From positions 26,953,351 through 27,017,350 of the forward strand of contig NC_091137.1 of NCBI RefSeq assembly GCF_041381155.1: a stretch of 64,000 bases of DNA, read 5' to 3'. The stretch's first letter is position 1, and every line of letters starts with the position of its first letter. The notes beneath the pieces are model-generated. The model had not been told where the DNA came from, did not search any database, and saw nothing but the letters and a program-made list of their open reading frames with translations. Source of the DNA: Argopecten irradians. Taxonomy: Eukaryota; Mollusca; Bivalvia; Pectinida; Pectinidae. The position numbers and the translations under genes were made by a program. Shown here in pieces: positions 12,401 to 21,075 of this stretch.

Positions 12401-14457
12401 GATTTTTCCAGTCAAGTTGTACTTGTCTAATAGGTTAGTATATTGCCTAGCATGAACCACTGCACAATGCATGTTACCAATAGACTTGTATGCAATGCTG
12501 AGATTCAGATGGAGGCCACATTGTAGCTCACGTGTCCAGAAGTCCGGAATATGATCCTCAGTTCCGAACTCCTCTATAAGTTCTGACTCGAGGTGTAGTA
12601 GTTTCTCGTAGTAAACTATAGCTTGGTGGAGATCGCCACTCTCTAGGTACAAGGTGGCAATGTTCACCAGCGCTTTGGTCTGGTAGATTTGTTCGTGAGT
12701 AGCTATGGCAGTGGACAAACACTCCTGGTAGAGACTGATGGCCTGCTCACTATGCTTCATGGCAGAGTGAGCATTAGCCATGGTTAGTAACACACGCATG
12801 GTGATGCCTTTCTGATTTGTTTGGAACTTCTGGGCAGATTCTAGTACTTTAACACAAATGTCGTATTTCTTTGCCTGGAATAGACATACACCAACCTCGC
12901 TCAGCTTCTTATAGGCATCCATATCTGTCAAACGAATACAAAATACAACTAAAGTTTTAAAACATGTGCAATCCATCAATAAGATCACAAAGCTGACTAT
13001 GTTTAATAATAGATAACTACAACATTTCATTTTGAAAAAAAATTCTTCTTCAGCTAATGTTTCTCACAGCATTTTAGTGAAATAATCAATTGCTTAAATA
13101 AATCTGAAATGAAAAAGAAAATTTCTTTATTGTTCTTTATTGTAAATGTTATGTAATACTTATCTTATTAAAGACTCATTTGAGATTAATTTTAGGTACT
13201 GGTCATGTTTTCAAGCCAAAAGACTTCAAAACCATATTGTGGAAAATGGCACCTATATCTTGTCACCACTCTACAATGTATGAAGAGCACTAAGTTATTA
13301 CCCAGTAATGTTTCAGCCAGATCTATGGACAAGTTACAAATGTTTCCAACCACAGCAGCAATGTGATCAGTGATGTCCTCGGCATTGTCAGGGTCAAGGT
13401 CGAGGGCAGTCAGTAAGGCATTGATGGACTCACGGTTTTGGTGCATGTGGAAAAGAGTAATTCCTTGTAGCTTGTAAACCTGAGATGTCAGATGATAAAA
13501 GGTGCACAAGAGACATAACCAATATTATCAAATGATTCATGTATAGTTCTTAATACATGTATTTTAATGTCAATTTTATTTTGTTTTTTTTTAAAAACAT
13601 TTTTATCTCTAGATACCTTGTAAAAAGATCATGTACATCAAATATAGGGAGATATCTTATATACAATGCATGTTGTCAAATCCTTTGTCAAATTTTTATT
13701 GGTGAAATTTGTTGAAACTGAAACTGCACATAGAATAAAATGACATTGTAAATTTGTGGAGAAGGGAAAAGTGTTTCAGATATTATCTTTGACCACATTC
13801 TTTGATCAGTCTAGGCTGGAAAGTTCTGGGTAAACCCTGACACATACAGCTAAGGTAAATTTCATTTTTCCATTACACATCCTTATTATAGCCTACCTCT
13901 GGGTTGTCTGCCTCAATCAGAATCATCTGTTCTGTATCCCTGAGTGCCCTGATGAAGTCCCCCTCCTCAAGGTAGGCAGCTGTCCGAGCCATCAACACCT
14001 CTACATTCTTGTCATCTATTTCCAGGGCTTCATTGTAGAGTTTTACAGCTTCTCCATAGTCATGGATGTGCATGGCTTCATCTCCTCTCTCCTTCAGTGT
14101 CTTTACCTATGATGATAATTAACTTACACTTGTAAATCTCTGTAATAGTTTATCAAATAAACCAATTTTAGAGAATCTAACAATTAACTATCTTGCAATC
14201 TGTCTTTATTTACCATTTACATGTACTGAAAATATGCCTACATAATATTTCTAATTGTTTATCTTTCATGACACAAATTGAACATGGTACATAACATGTA
14301 TGTATGATTTACACAAAATAGCAGTTGTAAACTAAAGTGAAACATGTGTCACCTCGAGGAGTTCCTCAGCCTCGCTGATTGGCTCGCTACCCTCAGCCAG
14401 GCTAGGCATACTGAAGCTGTGAGACAGGTTGGTACCAAAGTGACTCCTACTCTCCAT
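346..14457 (-). CDS. TTC28-like TPR/CHAT-domain protein (17 exons, 3' end outside window)
   Basis: Joining 17 exons at GT-AG sites with matching phase gives about 1505 residues, open to the left edge. Order: short N-terminus (1-35), two to three TPR-like repeats (36-165), a run of about eight to nine TPRs (165-600), a linker with YVLFYSLI and LLLWVLAPG (about 620-645), then a CHAT domain (about 740-1190) and a C-terminal region with a [11 protein letters not shown] segment. This order and the local motifs match animal TTC28, a scaffold-type protein linked in vertebrates to midbody and cytokinesis; that role here is inference. The CHAT caspase-type dyad looks lost: the usual ATHG reads ASYG and the usual LSAC reads LNVG. 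There are far fewer TPRs than in vertebrate TTC28. Start chosen at 14457 because its exon ends in a good donor (GAG|GTGACA) in phase with the next exon. Three donors lie in tandem repeats. Confidence 0.88.
690..1350. repeat. minisatellite, 41-bp unit, about 16 copies
   Basis: Direct repeat of AAGTGACCTCATGTTTATAG plus GTGACTAATTCAAAGCCTGC-type sequence, period 41 bp, with a few truncated copies. It lies inside an intron of the TTC28-like gene, between exons 16 and 17. Confidence 0.95.
1690..2090. repeat. dispersed repeat, copy 1
   Basis: About 380 bp that recurs diverged but collinear at 37270-37640. Shared blocks include GAGCTTCTAATTTTACTTCA, CCTTTATGGAAT and ACACCAATTATTGTT. No coding capacity or terminal repeats recognised. 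Confidence 0.8.
2388..2438 (-). CDS. TTC28-like exon 16 (51 nt)
   Basis: Acceptor ATGTTACAG, donor CCAG|GTAAAT, phase 0 to 0. Reads [18 protein letters not shown] second open frame exists, but it hits a stop in exon 17, so this frame is chosen. Confidence 0.6.
2589..2709 (-). CDS. TTC28-like exon 15
   Basis: Acceptor ATTCCTCCAG, donor AAG|GTAGGC, phase 2 to 0. Encodes [17 protein letters not shown] and ends GTTKAIK, comparable to the FALQSLLSLFD segment of TTC28. Confidence 0.8.
2997..3154 (-). CDS. TTC28-like exon 14
   Basis: Acceptor AATTTTCAG, donor ACAA|GTAAGG, phase 0 to 2. Contains [20 protein letters not shown], a second copy of the W-x-L-x-x-x-GF type block found after CHAT in TTC28. 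Confidence 0.82.
3679..3764 (-). CDS. TTC28-like exon 13
   Basis: Acceptor TGTTTACAG, donor CCTG|GTACGT, phase 1 to 0, 86 nt. Reads [20 protein letters not shown] and ends SLIIDL, a helical segment like the one in exon 11 (ELIDL). Confidence 0.8.
4550..4775 (-). CDS. TTC28-like exon 12
   Basis: Acceptor TGTTTCCAG, phase 0 in, phase 1 out. Contains [18 protein letters not shown], which resembles the GGIPGWQALLTAVGF block after CHAT in TTC28. Two overlapping donors lie 7 nt apart (GTGAGTGGTGAGTG); only the downstream one keeps phase with exon 13. Confidence 0.85.
4915..5117 (-). mobile_element. tRNA-derived SINE
   Basis: On the minus strand it starts with a tRNA-like head (GTGGCCGAGTGGTTTAGATG, A-box-like) and a B-box-like TTAGAATCCCATGTGGGGC, then a shared tail (CTTTCCTCTACTAACAAACC). 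The same family occurs at 49527 and 54293. It sits in a TTC28-like intron. Confidence 0.8.
5335..5640. repeat. 50-bp tandem repeat carrying splice donors
   Basis: Six to seven copies of a 50-bp unit, each with TTACTTACCAAGTCTATCAG on the plus strand, which is exon end plus donor on the minus strand. Copies are exact in spacing and nearly identical in sequence except at the left end. Confidence 0.93.
5634..5737 (-). CDS. TTC28-like exon 11 (six donors, 50-bp spacing)
   Basis: Acceptor GGTTGCAG, first donor GACTTG|GTAAGT, phase 1 to 0. Encodes [20 protein letters not shown] and ends VVPELIDL. The exon end plus donor is copied in a 50-bp tandem repeat, giving further donors at 5584, 5534, 5484, 5434 and 5384. 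Going to the next donor would meet a TGA within the added 50 nt. Confidence 0.85.
6166..6362. repeat. 63-bp tandem repeat carrying splice donors
   Basis: Three copies of a 63-bp unit (21 codons) spanning the exon 10 end and donor; the unit contains GGTTATCACCTTTGGGCAGT on the plus strand. Frame stays open on the minus strand through all copies. Confidence 0.95.
6352..6524 (-). CDS. TTC28-like exon 10 (three in-frame donor options)
   Basis: Acceptor CATGATAG, phase 2 in. Encodes [17 protein letters not shown] and an acidic coiled stretch. The first donor, CCCAAAG|GTGATA, ends the exon at 6352 in phase 1. Identical donors recur at 6289 and 6226 because a 63-bp unit is repeated. Using them would add 21 or 42 residues in frame, since the repeat stays open. 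If the intron is retained, the frame stops at 6128. Confidence 0.85.
7145..7292 (-). CDS. TTC28-like exon 9 (CHAT C-terminus)
   Basis: Acceptor GATATAG, donor AACAG|GTCTGT, phase 1 to 2. Encodes [19 protein letters not shown] and a helix ending ALQAVREDN, the final CHAT strand and helices (compare VLVSLWPV in the family). Confidence 0.9.
7724..7948 (-). CDS. TTC28-like exon 8 (degenerate CHAT active site)
   Basis: Acceptor TTGTTTCAG, donor GCCG|GTAGGT, phase 1 to 1. Starts ASYGCYKEG, where active CHAT proteases have ATHG, so the His is Tyr. [10 protein letters not shown] stands where LSAC is expected, so the Cys is Gly. VEDILDLKL and [10 protein letters not shown] are the conserved flanking CHAT elements. 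The domain is predicted not to be a protease. Confidence 0.9.
8180..8349 (-). CDS. TTC28-like exon 7 (CHAT)
   Basis: Acceptor ACTTCCAG, donor ATAG|GTAAGG, phase 2 to 1. Contains [19 protein letters not shown], the helix and strand leading into the catalytic His loop of CHAT proteases. Confidence 0.9.
8795..8915. repeat. 53-bp tandem repeat at the exon 6 donor
   Basis: Three partial copies share CATATTTCGGGGACATT and TTTTCTGGTAGTAT. The last copy contains the real exon 6 donor; the first retains a donor-like GAAAA|GTAGGT at 8802; the middle one has lost its GT at that place. Confidence 0.8.
8908..9540 (-). CDS. TTC28-like exon 6 (CHAT, Ser/Thr-rich insert)
   Basis: Acceptor AAATTTCAG, donor GGAAAA|GTAAGT, phase 2 to 2; 633 nt. 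Opens with [17 protein letters not shown], then a long low-complexity Ser/Thr/Lys stretch, and ends at [11 protein letters not shown], matching the IGNP motif of TTC28 CHAT domains. Its donor lies at the end of a 53-bp tandem repeat (8800-8915). Confidence 0.9.
9665..9850 (-). mobile_element. degenerate SINE remnant
   Basis: On the minus strand, TGCTAGGTTCTGGCC and TTTTTACTGGGAACTCTGGC match the body of the SINE at 4915-5117 (TGCTAGGTACTGACA, TTTTACTCAGGGCACTCTGA). The tRNA-like head is worn beyond recognition. Confidence 0.55.
9880..10223 (-). CDS. TTC28-like exon 5 (start of CHAT)
   Basis: Acceptor CTCCTTCAG, donor CCAG|GTAACT, phase 0 to 2. A polar linker rich in Lys, Glu and Ser is followed by [15 protein letters not shown] and [20 protein letters not shown], the usual opening strands and helix of CHAT domains. 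Confidence 0.9.
10224..11416. other. intron 4 of the TTC28-like gene
   Basis: AT-rich, with no coding exon, RNA gene or clear repeat recognised. Confidence 0.7.
11417..12924 (-). CDS. TTC28-like exon 4 (main TPR array)
   Basis: Long exon of 1508 nt, phase 1 to 0, acceptor TTTGACAG and donor CAG|GTCAGT. Encodes about eight to nine consecutive TPRs, for example [40 protein letters not shown] and [20 protein letters not shown]. The end carries the segment that precedes CHAT in TTC28 ([20 protein letters not shown]). An ATG-initiated ORF runs 5' of the acceptor, but that extension is intronic. Confidence 0.93.
13302..13479 (-). CDS. TTC28-like exon 3 (TPR)
   Basis: Acceptor CATCTCAG, donor CTGG|GTAATA, phase 0 to 1. 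Reads [20 protein letters not shown] and a second helix pair ending LAETLL. The split codon G|AT joins exon 4 as Asp. Confidence 0.85.
13897..14106 (-). CDS. TTC28-like exon 2 (TPR)
   Basis: 70 codons, phase 0 to 0, between acceptor CATCATAG and donor GAG|GTAGGC. Contains a TPR helix pair with [13 protein letters not shown] followed by [18 protein letters not shown]. Confidence 0.88.
14353..14457 (-). CDS. TTC28-like exon 1 (start codon)
   Basis: Starts [10 protein letters not shown] and ends EELLE at donor GAG|GTGACA, phase 0; 35 codons. Low-complexity, acidic toward the end. No earlier in-frame ATG is needed, but an upstream non-coding exon is possible. Confidence 0.75.
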
Positions 14458-14895
14458 AGTTCACTGTCTCTTATTCATGCCCTGTCTTAGTCAAAGACCA
14501 TTCTGACACTCCGGATGCCAATTTTTGACCGATTATCTAATCAAATAAAATAAACAAAATGAGTAATAGTTATTCGTCATTTGTATTATATCGCAATCAC
14601 GCTCAATATAACACTGATACATCACATTTATGTTGGATGAATCAAATATGTTGTTAATTATTTGGTTACATTGTCCATGTTCTGCACACTGGTTGGTTGC
14701 AGCAGGTGCTTGTTCAGTAGAGTGAGCTTGTTATCAATTCTATGATTATGAAGGTGAAAATTCAAAGGCAAACATATGCAATAAATTTCAAATGATGCAC
14801 TTCAAAGTGACAAATTACCTTTTTATCACGACATTTCTAGAGGTTCGTGTCAAGCCACCATAAACATAATAGATCCAATGATCAATTTTTGGCTT

Positions 14896-14912
14896 TAATT
14901 CACCGGAAGTCC
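14896..14912. promoter_or_regulatory. ETS-type site in possible bidirectional promoter
   Basis: CACCGGAAGTCC lies between the TTC28-like start (14457, minus) and the 50-codon ORF (14948, plus). CCGGAAGT is the classic ETS core, common in divergent housekeeping promoters. Position and motif only. Confidence 0.3.
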
Positions 14913-14947
14913 TCGTTACTATACACAACATTCAACGATAACTTAAC

Positions 14948-15100
14948 ATGAGTAAGTATAAAATATCAACCGAACCAATCGTATACGAAGAGTTGTCGTT
15001 CCTTCAACACTATGCAAACTGTGTCCGTCATCTGGATTATGGAATCGCGGTTTTAGAGACCCTCACTGGGACCGGGGCTGACTGGGACCGGCGCTTGTGA
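14948..15100 (+). CDS. 50-codon ORF, possible small gene or first exon
   Basis: Complete ATG-to-TGA frame starting MSKYKISTEPIVYEELSF and ending GADWDRRL. The composition looks protein-like in an AT-rich setting. It is about 490 bp from, and divergent to, the TTC28-like start codon, just after an ETS-type motif. A weak donor (CTT|GTGAGG) overlaps the stop, so it could be a first coding exon. I do not recognise the product. Part of it resembles an inverted segment near 16650, so a repeat origin is also possible. Confidence 0.3.
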   Translation: MSKYKISTEPIVYEELSFLQHYANCVRHLDYGIAVLETLTGTGADWDRRL

Positions 15101-16680
15101 GGCCCATAAAGATAGATAACTCGTCTATGCTTAGAGCAATACTATATGTCTATATGTCTACTGTACACGTGTTAAAATACATCGAGGTTAACCTGATTTT
15201 TAAAATAAGTGTGTTAGTGTTATTTCGGACTGAAGAAGGCTCTATAGTGGCTGAATATATATTCCATAGAAATGATTTTGATTTTACTTTGAATTTATTT
15301 TGGCCTTTTATTTCGGATATACTAGCTTTATACCGTTTTTCCTCATTATGATTAAAATAAGTGATTTAGTGTATATTGATATTATGTATTTTGTCAGCTC
15401 TATACCCCTGGACTATCTCATAGTGAAATTGAAGGCAGTTCAGCCGAAAACATTTGACCAATCACAGGCCAGCAAAGATTTCCTTTGAAGACTACAGAGA
15501 GAGCGATGACTAATATCAAAGCCACACAGTCGACCACAGTGTACCGTTATACGCTCTTTTGATGTACATCAAATGACTAAATTACCTGTTCTATTCTGTT
15601 GCCTCCAGTTTTACTATGAGATAGTCCAGGGGTGTAGAGATCGCTAGTGATCGGGAGCCCTGGAGTATCGAGGATGGTATTTTGTAGCTTTATCTGAATG
15701 TTACTGATAGTTGTTTCTATTTTCTTGCATTTTCATCCACGTTCCCGCTGAGTTATTTACCAATGTATGTTTTCAAATGAATTAGCTATTGACTCCATCC
15801 TTTTGAGTTCTTGTTGTTTAAACGCTAAAGAGAAAAAGAAAGATATTTTTTAAACATGTGGCAAAATTGTTTTAAAATAAAGAAATCATTTTAAACTTAT
15901 GGAAATATTTTAAACGCTTTTAAATACATGCTGACAAAGTCTCAGCTCTAACATTTCTATAAGTATTTTTTTTTATTTAATTCTGATATGGTATATAACA
16001 TTTGTAATGTTAAAGTACTCTAAAATGATATTTCTTTATTCAAAGCTTGTGCCAATTATCTGTAAGGTTCTAGTAATATTGTATCACTTAAAATTGATAT
16101 TTGGTTCATCGTTAATTTGACCTATTGCTACGTTTACAAGTACATATCCACTTCACTTTTTGTAAATGTAAAAAAATGTGAAATGGCTTATACATGTGTG
16201 TATATGTATATATATATAATATAGAAAGTTAAGAAATGTTCTTTGTACATATATCATATATTTCTTCAAGAAAAAAACCTTCATGACAAAGGTATTTCGC
16301 CTTCTTTTTTGTTTACGTTTCTTGTACATTGATTTTCCACTTTTATTTATTTTCTTCTTTGTCTTGTTAAATTTTGTAACAAGCTAAACATGTAACAAGC
16401 GTACACATGTACATGTATGTCTGAGATATATATGAACGATTAAAGGGAGGCAAATGCTGTCAAAAAATCAAGAATAAAAAAAAATTGTAATAAAATATAT
16501 CAAAATTCTCAGTTATCTTGATTTATAATTAGGTAAACCACCTATCACGGCATATATCTCAGGCAAATATTGCTACAAGGTTAAGACATAATGTTGAGGA
16601 AAATTGTTTGAAGCGAAATACAACACCACGGTCCTAGCCAGCACCGGGCCCAGTCAGCTCCGGTCGTGGTGAGCGCCAGC
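15058..16680. mobile_element. possible 1.6-kb element with inverted ends
   Basis: ACCGGGGCTGACTGGGACCG near 15074 reappears inverted as ACCGGAGCTGACTGGGCCCG near 16650, with more similarity outward. The interior is AT-rich with no ORF of note. No target-site duplication found, so this is tentative. Confidence 0.35.
15396..15640. repeat. inverted-repeat (foldback) element
   Basis: CCCCTGGACTATCTCATAGT at 15405 is repeated inverted at 15612-15635, about 190 bp apart. The arms are about 28 bp with few mismatches; MITE-like. Confidence 0.7.
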
Positions 16681-17137
16681 TCAGCTGTTTGACACTGTTG
16701 GTTTTAGATCGACATGGAAAAAAAAAACACCGTAAAGGCTAACGGTTTGCGATGAATAAGAAAGACAATCTTTGTCGCGTTGCATATTATGCTACAAAAA
16801 CAAAAGACCCTACACTATCAGATGTATTCTTTGTCGTGATTATGCTTTGCTATTCAACATGAATTTCATTTATCCAAATATTCACATTTTATAGCACATT
16901 TTAAAAGGAAGGTTTATTGATTTATCGACCGTTTTTCTGCGAGTTTAGCTAGTAATTCCGATAGGTTTTAAACATCTGTTTTAAACGCAGAATTTGCATT
17001 TTTTTTCTTCACATAATTAATTAAGATATGTCAGAGGTTAATTTACATTGCACTGGACATCACTTTCTATAAATACCGCATTAGACTGCTATAAATGTTC
17101 ACATAAGAAAAACCTTAACCCACTCCGTATCACATCT

Positions 17138-19378
17138 TTAGGTCACCTGAGACGAAGTCGTGGGTTGTCTGTTGTATGTACGTATACAATTTACATTGTC
17201 GACTTCTTCTCCAAAACTGCTCAAGCAATTTCAATGAAATTTTGTACAAACCTTCTAAGGCATAGTGCCAATTTAAACTGTGAATTATATGGCCTCCACG
17301 TCCCAGAGAGCTGTGGGAGGGCCAAAGGGGGTTAAAATTGACTAAAATTTCAAAGAATTTCTTCTTCACACACAGATGTGGTAGAATCAAGTATTCGTAA
17401 TAGATAGAAATAAAAGGTCTTAAAGTCGTTTACAAAATTGTGAAGGAACCCTGTGGTCTCACGTTTCCCCCTGTGGAGGGGGGTCAAGTTTACTTTAGTT
17501 TATAAATGGAATACAATTTTCTGAACATTATTTGGTCATTTGTCATAGGAAATGAGTCAAATGTTGTCAGAATTATCAGTATGAGATGGCCATTGAATCA
17601 TATTAATAAATTTCCCACCCCCATGGTCTTAGGGGCAAGGCCAAAAAGGGTCAAATAGGCTAAAAATTCAAAAAGTTTCTTTTGAAGTTCTTGAAATGGT
17701 AAATTCAAATACTCTTCATCGATGAAAAGGTCTTAAGATCCTTTACAAAAATTTTAAATTATATAACACTGTGGTCTCACGTTTCCCTCTGGGCAGGGGC
17801 AGGGTCAAGTTTACTATAGTTTATATAGGAAAAACACATTTATGAACATTATTTGCTCAGTTTTCATAGGGGTATTAGTCAAACTTTGTGAGAATTATAA
17901 ACATGACATACATAAATGTAGTATTTTAAACCTTCTTCTTAAATCACAGATTTGATTGAACCAGATAATCTTCATAGATTACATGGTCTTAAGGCCCTTT
18001 ACAAAAGTTGTGAATTTAATGGCCGTGGGATCTCAAATTTTCCCTTGGGGAGGGAGTCAAATTTACTAGAGTTTTTATAAGAAAAACACATTTATGAGCA
18101 TTATTTCCTCATTTTTTTATAGGAAATGAGTTAACCACCAGGGAACAGTGGGACGGGGCCAAACGCGATCAAAATGGCTAAAAATTCAAAAAATCTTCTT
18201 CTGAATTCACAGCTTTGATTGAACCAAATACTCTTCGTAGCTTAAAAAGTCAAATTTATAAAGATCACTGACTGACTTCAAGGGTCTGATGGGCTAACAT
18301 ATAGTGTCACATGCCCTTGTTTAATTCTGTATCCAACCTCAGGTGACACTTAAGGATGTACTCCTCTGAGAAGTCATAATTTTTCTTGTATTAAACTTTT
18401 TTTCTCATATAGATTTTTGGAAATAGGAGTTCATGCCATAAAAGAAAATAGAAGAAAAAACATATGTCCGTGTGCTCGTTTTTTGAGCTATTGTCACTCA
18501 AAGATACCCAATTGACAAAAATATTAGATTTTATATTAATTTTGCCGCTTTGATCATATACACAAGAGATTAAAGCCATAATTTCCTAATGAGGTGTTTG
18601 ATATGTATGGATGTTTGTAGAATTTATTTTCTGGTTGTCTTCTTTAAAAATATACCAGTTTACTTTTGATCAATAAGACTTATATTTTTTATCAGAATAA
18701 CGACATATGCTATCCCTACCCCTTAATTTTGAGCTACAAAATGCACCATTTTCAGCAATTTTTGCCAAATTTAGCCCTTAATAGAAAAAGTTCTGGTATT
18801 AAACTTTTGTTAATATTTTGCATATCAACAGGGAAAGGGTTGTTCTTTCTAAATTACGCAGAAAAATGGGGGGTCCGTGTGCTTACTTTTTTGTCCCATT
18901 TGAATATTTGTTATTTTTCAGTATTTTCGGGTAAAAAATAAATGTGCTCAAATAACCATTAAATGTAAAAATAAAGTGTATCATATCACAAATTAATGCC
19001 CAATATTTAATTACCACGAACCCAGTAAAGATTTACAGCAAAAATTAGCTCGATACAGCTAAAAAATACTGGCACAGTGATGATTTAAGTAAACACAATT
19101 TCAGTAAAAAATGGTAAAACTGTGGCTCTACTCAAAGCGAAAAAAGACACAATTTCAAAATGGCCGCCAAATGGGCTATTTCTTAAAATCCCCTTATAAA
19201 AAAATCCACTAAAAATACAAATGTAATTTTTTGACAAAATTTGCAACTGGTAACTTCTACAGATACTGATAGATTTTATTTGAAAACCTCATAACTTCTT
19301 TGATCTATGTCGAAACGAGACTTCAACGGGACTGAAACCTCAGAAGAATACAACCTTAAGACCCATGGACCTCTTGTT
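17138..19378 (+). mobile_element. long bivalve-type repeat (GGTCACCTGA...CCTCTTGTT), interrupted
   Basis: Starts TTTAGGTCACCTGAGACGAA and ends GACCCATGGACCTCTTGTT, with CCTCAGGTGACAC near the right end as an inverted partner of the start. Internal GGTCTTAAGRYCCTTTACAAA-type modules recur about every 300 bp (17418, 17730, 17985). It is split by an insertion at 18350-19359. Non-coding; the same family as the copies at 47.6, 52.0 and 54.5 kb. Confidence 0.75.
18350..19359. mobile_element. nested element flanked by TTAA
   Basis: About 1 kb with inverted ends GGATGTACTCCTCTGAG and CTCAGAAGAATACAACC, each bounded by TTAA. The host repeat resumes immediately on both sides. TTAA duplication is typical of piggyBac-type elements; no transposase is encoded, so it would be a non-autonomous copy. 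Confidence 0.65.
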
Positions 19379-20286
19379 AAGAAAATATGCATAAAATGTA
19401 ATTTGCTCTATCACTTTGAGCAAATATACTGCATCCAAATTTATTTGTTTTAATAAGTCATTAACCCAGTTGTTACTTTAAGGATGCCGAGTGATGCATA
19501 TAAAATGTATTACACCTGTAAGCAAAGTACTCTCAGTCAAAATATAGTACATGTATCGTATATTTACATCTTTTCAATATGTCGTCTGAAGATACTCCAA
19601 TAAGTTCTAATCTATTCAGCACTTACTAAACAGACGACGTTTGACTTTATATCTATTCCCAATGAAATGATTTTTAAGTTATTGGGAAACTAAGATAGGA
19701 ACTTAAAGCTATATATTTGCCATATAGCTTAATAAAGTTGATTTTCGTGGTTGTTTTCCTCGAGAGTATACGTTTTCACGGCGGTATGATACAAAGGATT
19801 TATTTCGCGATCTTGCGTCTTCAAACTCTAAATAATATGATGAGAGTTCACTGACATTTTTGTGTTATATATTAGATATTGCCAAATATTGTAACTTGTA
19901 ATCAAACTAATTTAGCTTAGAGTATGCTTAACCACTGGCATTTGTAGTATTAAAATGATAATCTGACAGCTGTCTTGATAATACATGTGACCAGAATTAG
20001 GAAGGTTTCTATTATATTACCTTTCTTAATAAAATTAAGTCTGTGCATGTTTATCAAAAACAAAGCACGATATTTACGTCTTACTTTTATTCTTGAGTTG
20101 GAAAAAAGTATAACTTTTCTTTGCAATGAGAAGTCAAACTCCAAGAATATTAAATGAATTTATTTTTTTTTAAAATTAGCTCGCTCGTGTTTTAAAATTT
20201 CAAAATGCGAAGCCAAGAAATCGCAAATAATAAAATGCTGGTAAGACTGTTGGAACTCTTCAAGTTAGCGAAGTTGCCCCCGTCCC

Positions 20287-20389
20287 TAGCTACTGTTGTA
20301 GCGGAAAAGATATCACCTTCTGACTGACTCTTTCAGTCTGACTTTCAGTCAGTCAGAAGGTGATATCTTTTCCGCTACAACAGTAGCTA
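20287..20389. mobile_element. MITE with 9-bp target duplication
   Basis: Near-perfect hairpin of about 40-bp arms (TAGCTACTGTTGTAGCGGAA at left, its complement at right) around a short loop. CCCCGTCCC flanks it on both sides (20278-20286 and 20390-20398), a 9-bp direct repeat that fits Mutator-like insertion. Confidence 0.85.
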
Positions 20390-20599
20390 CCCCGTCCCCT
20401 AAAATAACAATGAAATGAAAACGTAAGATAAAAGCCTTTAATTAATTTACCATAATGCTAGCATCTACCTTTTCCTAAAATTTTGTTAATCTAAAAAAGT
20501 ATCGATATGGTTTTGAAATTTTAAAAGGAGAAAAAATATATTGTTGCATGTGTGGTTCACTTAAGGCACCTTAGGCGATCTCGTATACGCGAGTCAAGT

Positions 20600-20678
20600 A
20601 GTTTTTAAAGTAAACCGGTTGTGTCAAACTGAAAGTAGGATTACTCATTTACTCAGTCCTCTACCGAAGAAAACACGT
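20600..20678 (+). other. possible torsin 5' non-coding exon
   Basis: CACGT|GTAAGT at 20678 is a strong donor, and an acceptor TACTTGCAG ends at 21063, 12 bp before the torsin start. Exon start unknown; inference only. Confidence 0.3.
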
Positions 20679-20758
20679 GTAAGTGTTGAAAATTGTATTT
20701 GAAGTTATGTTCTGTGATCATATATGTGATAGTGTTTAATCATCATATAATCATTCGT

Positions 20759-20834
20759 TCTACTATGGTAGCGGAAAAGATATCACGACACATCCAGTCA
20801 GAAGGCGATATCTCTTCCTCTACCACAGTAGCTA
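20759..20834. mobile_element. second, diverged copy of the same MITE
   Basis: CTACTATGGTAGCGGAAAAG and inverted CTTCCTCTACCACAGTAG, sharing GCGGAAAAGATATCAC with the element at 20287. Shorter and less perfect. Confidence 0.7.
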
Positions 20835-21075
20835 AATTTTAGTAGAAATGGTAAACTGCCTAGTTGTTGCGACAGAACTTTGAACCAGAGTTTTATTCTA
20901 GTATAAGGGAATGAGAAACTTTGAAACGGCAAGTGATTGAACTTAACTTTGGGTTGACACTACATGCATATATTGATTGGTAAAGCAACCCAATCACTTA
21001 CCCCTTAGGCAGTAACATTTGACAGATTATTTTCAGGAATACAGTTGTTTTTTTTTACTTGCAGTGTAAAAAAGC

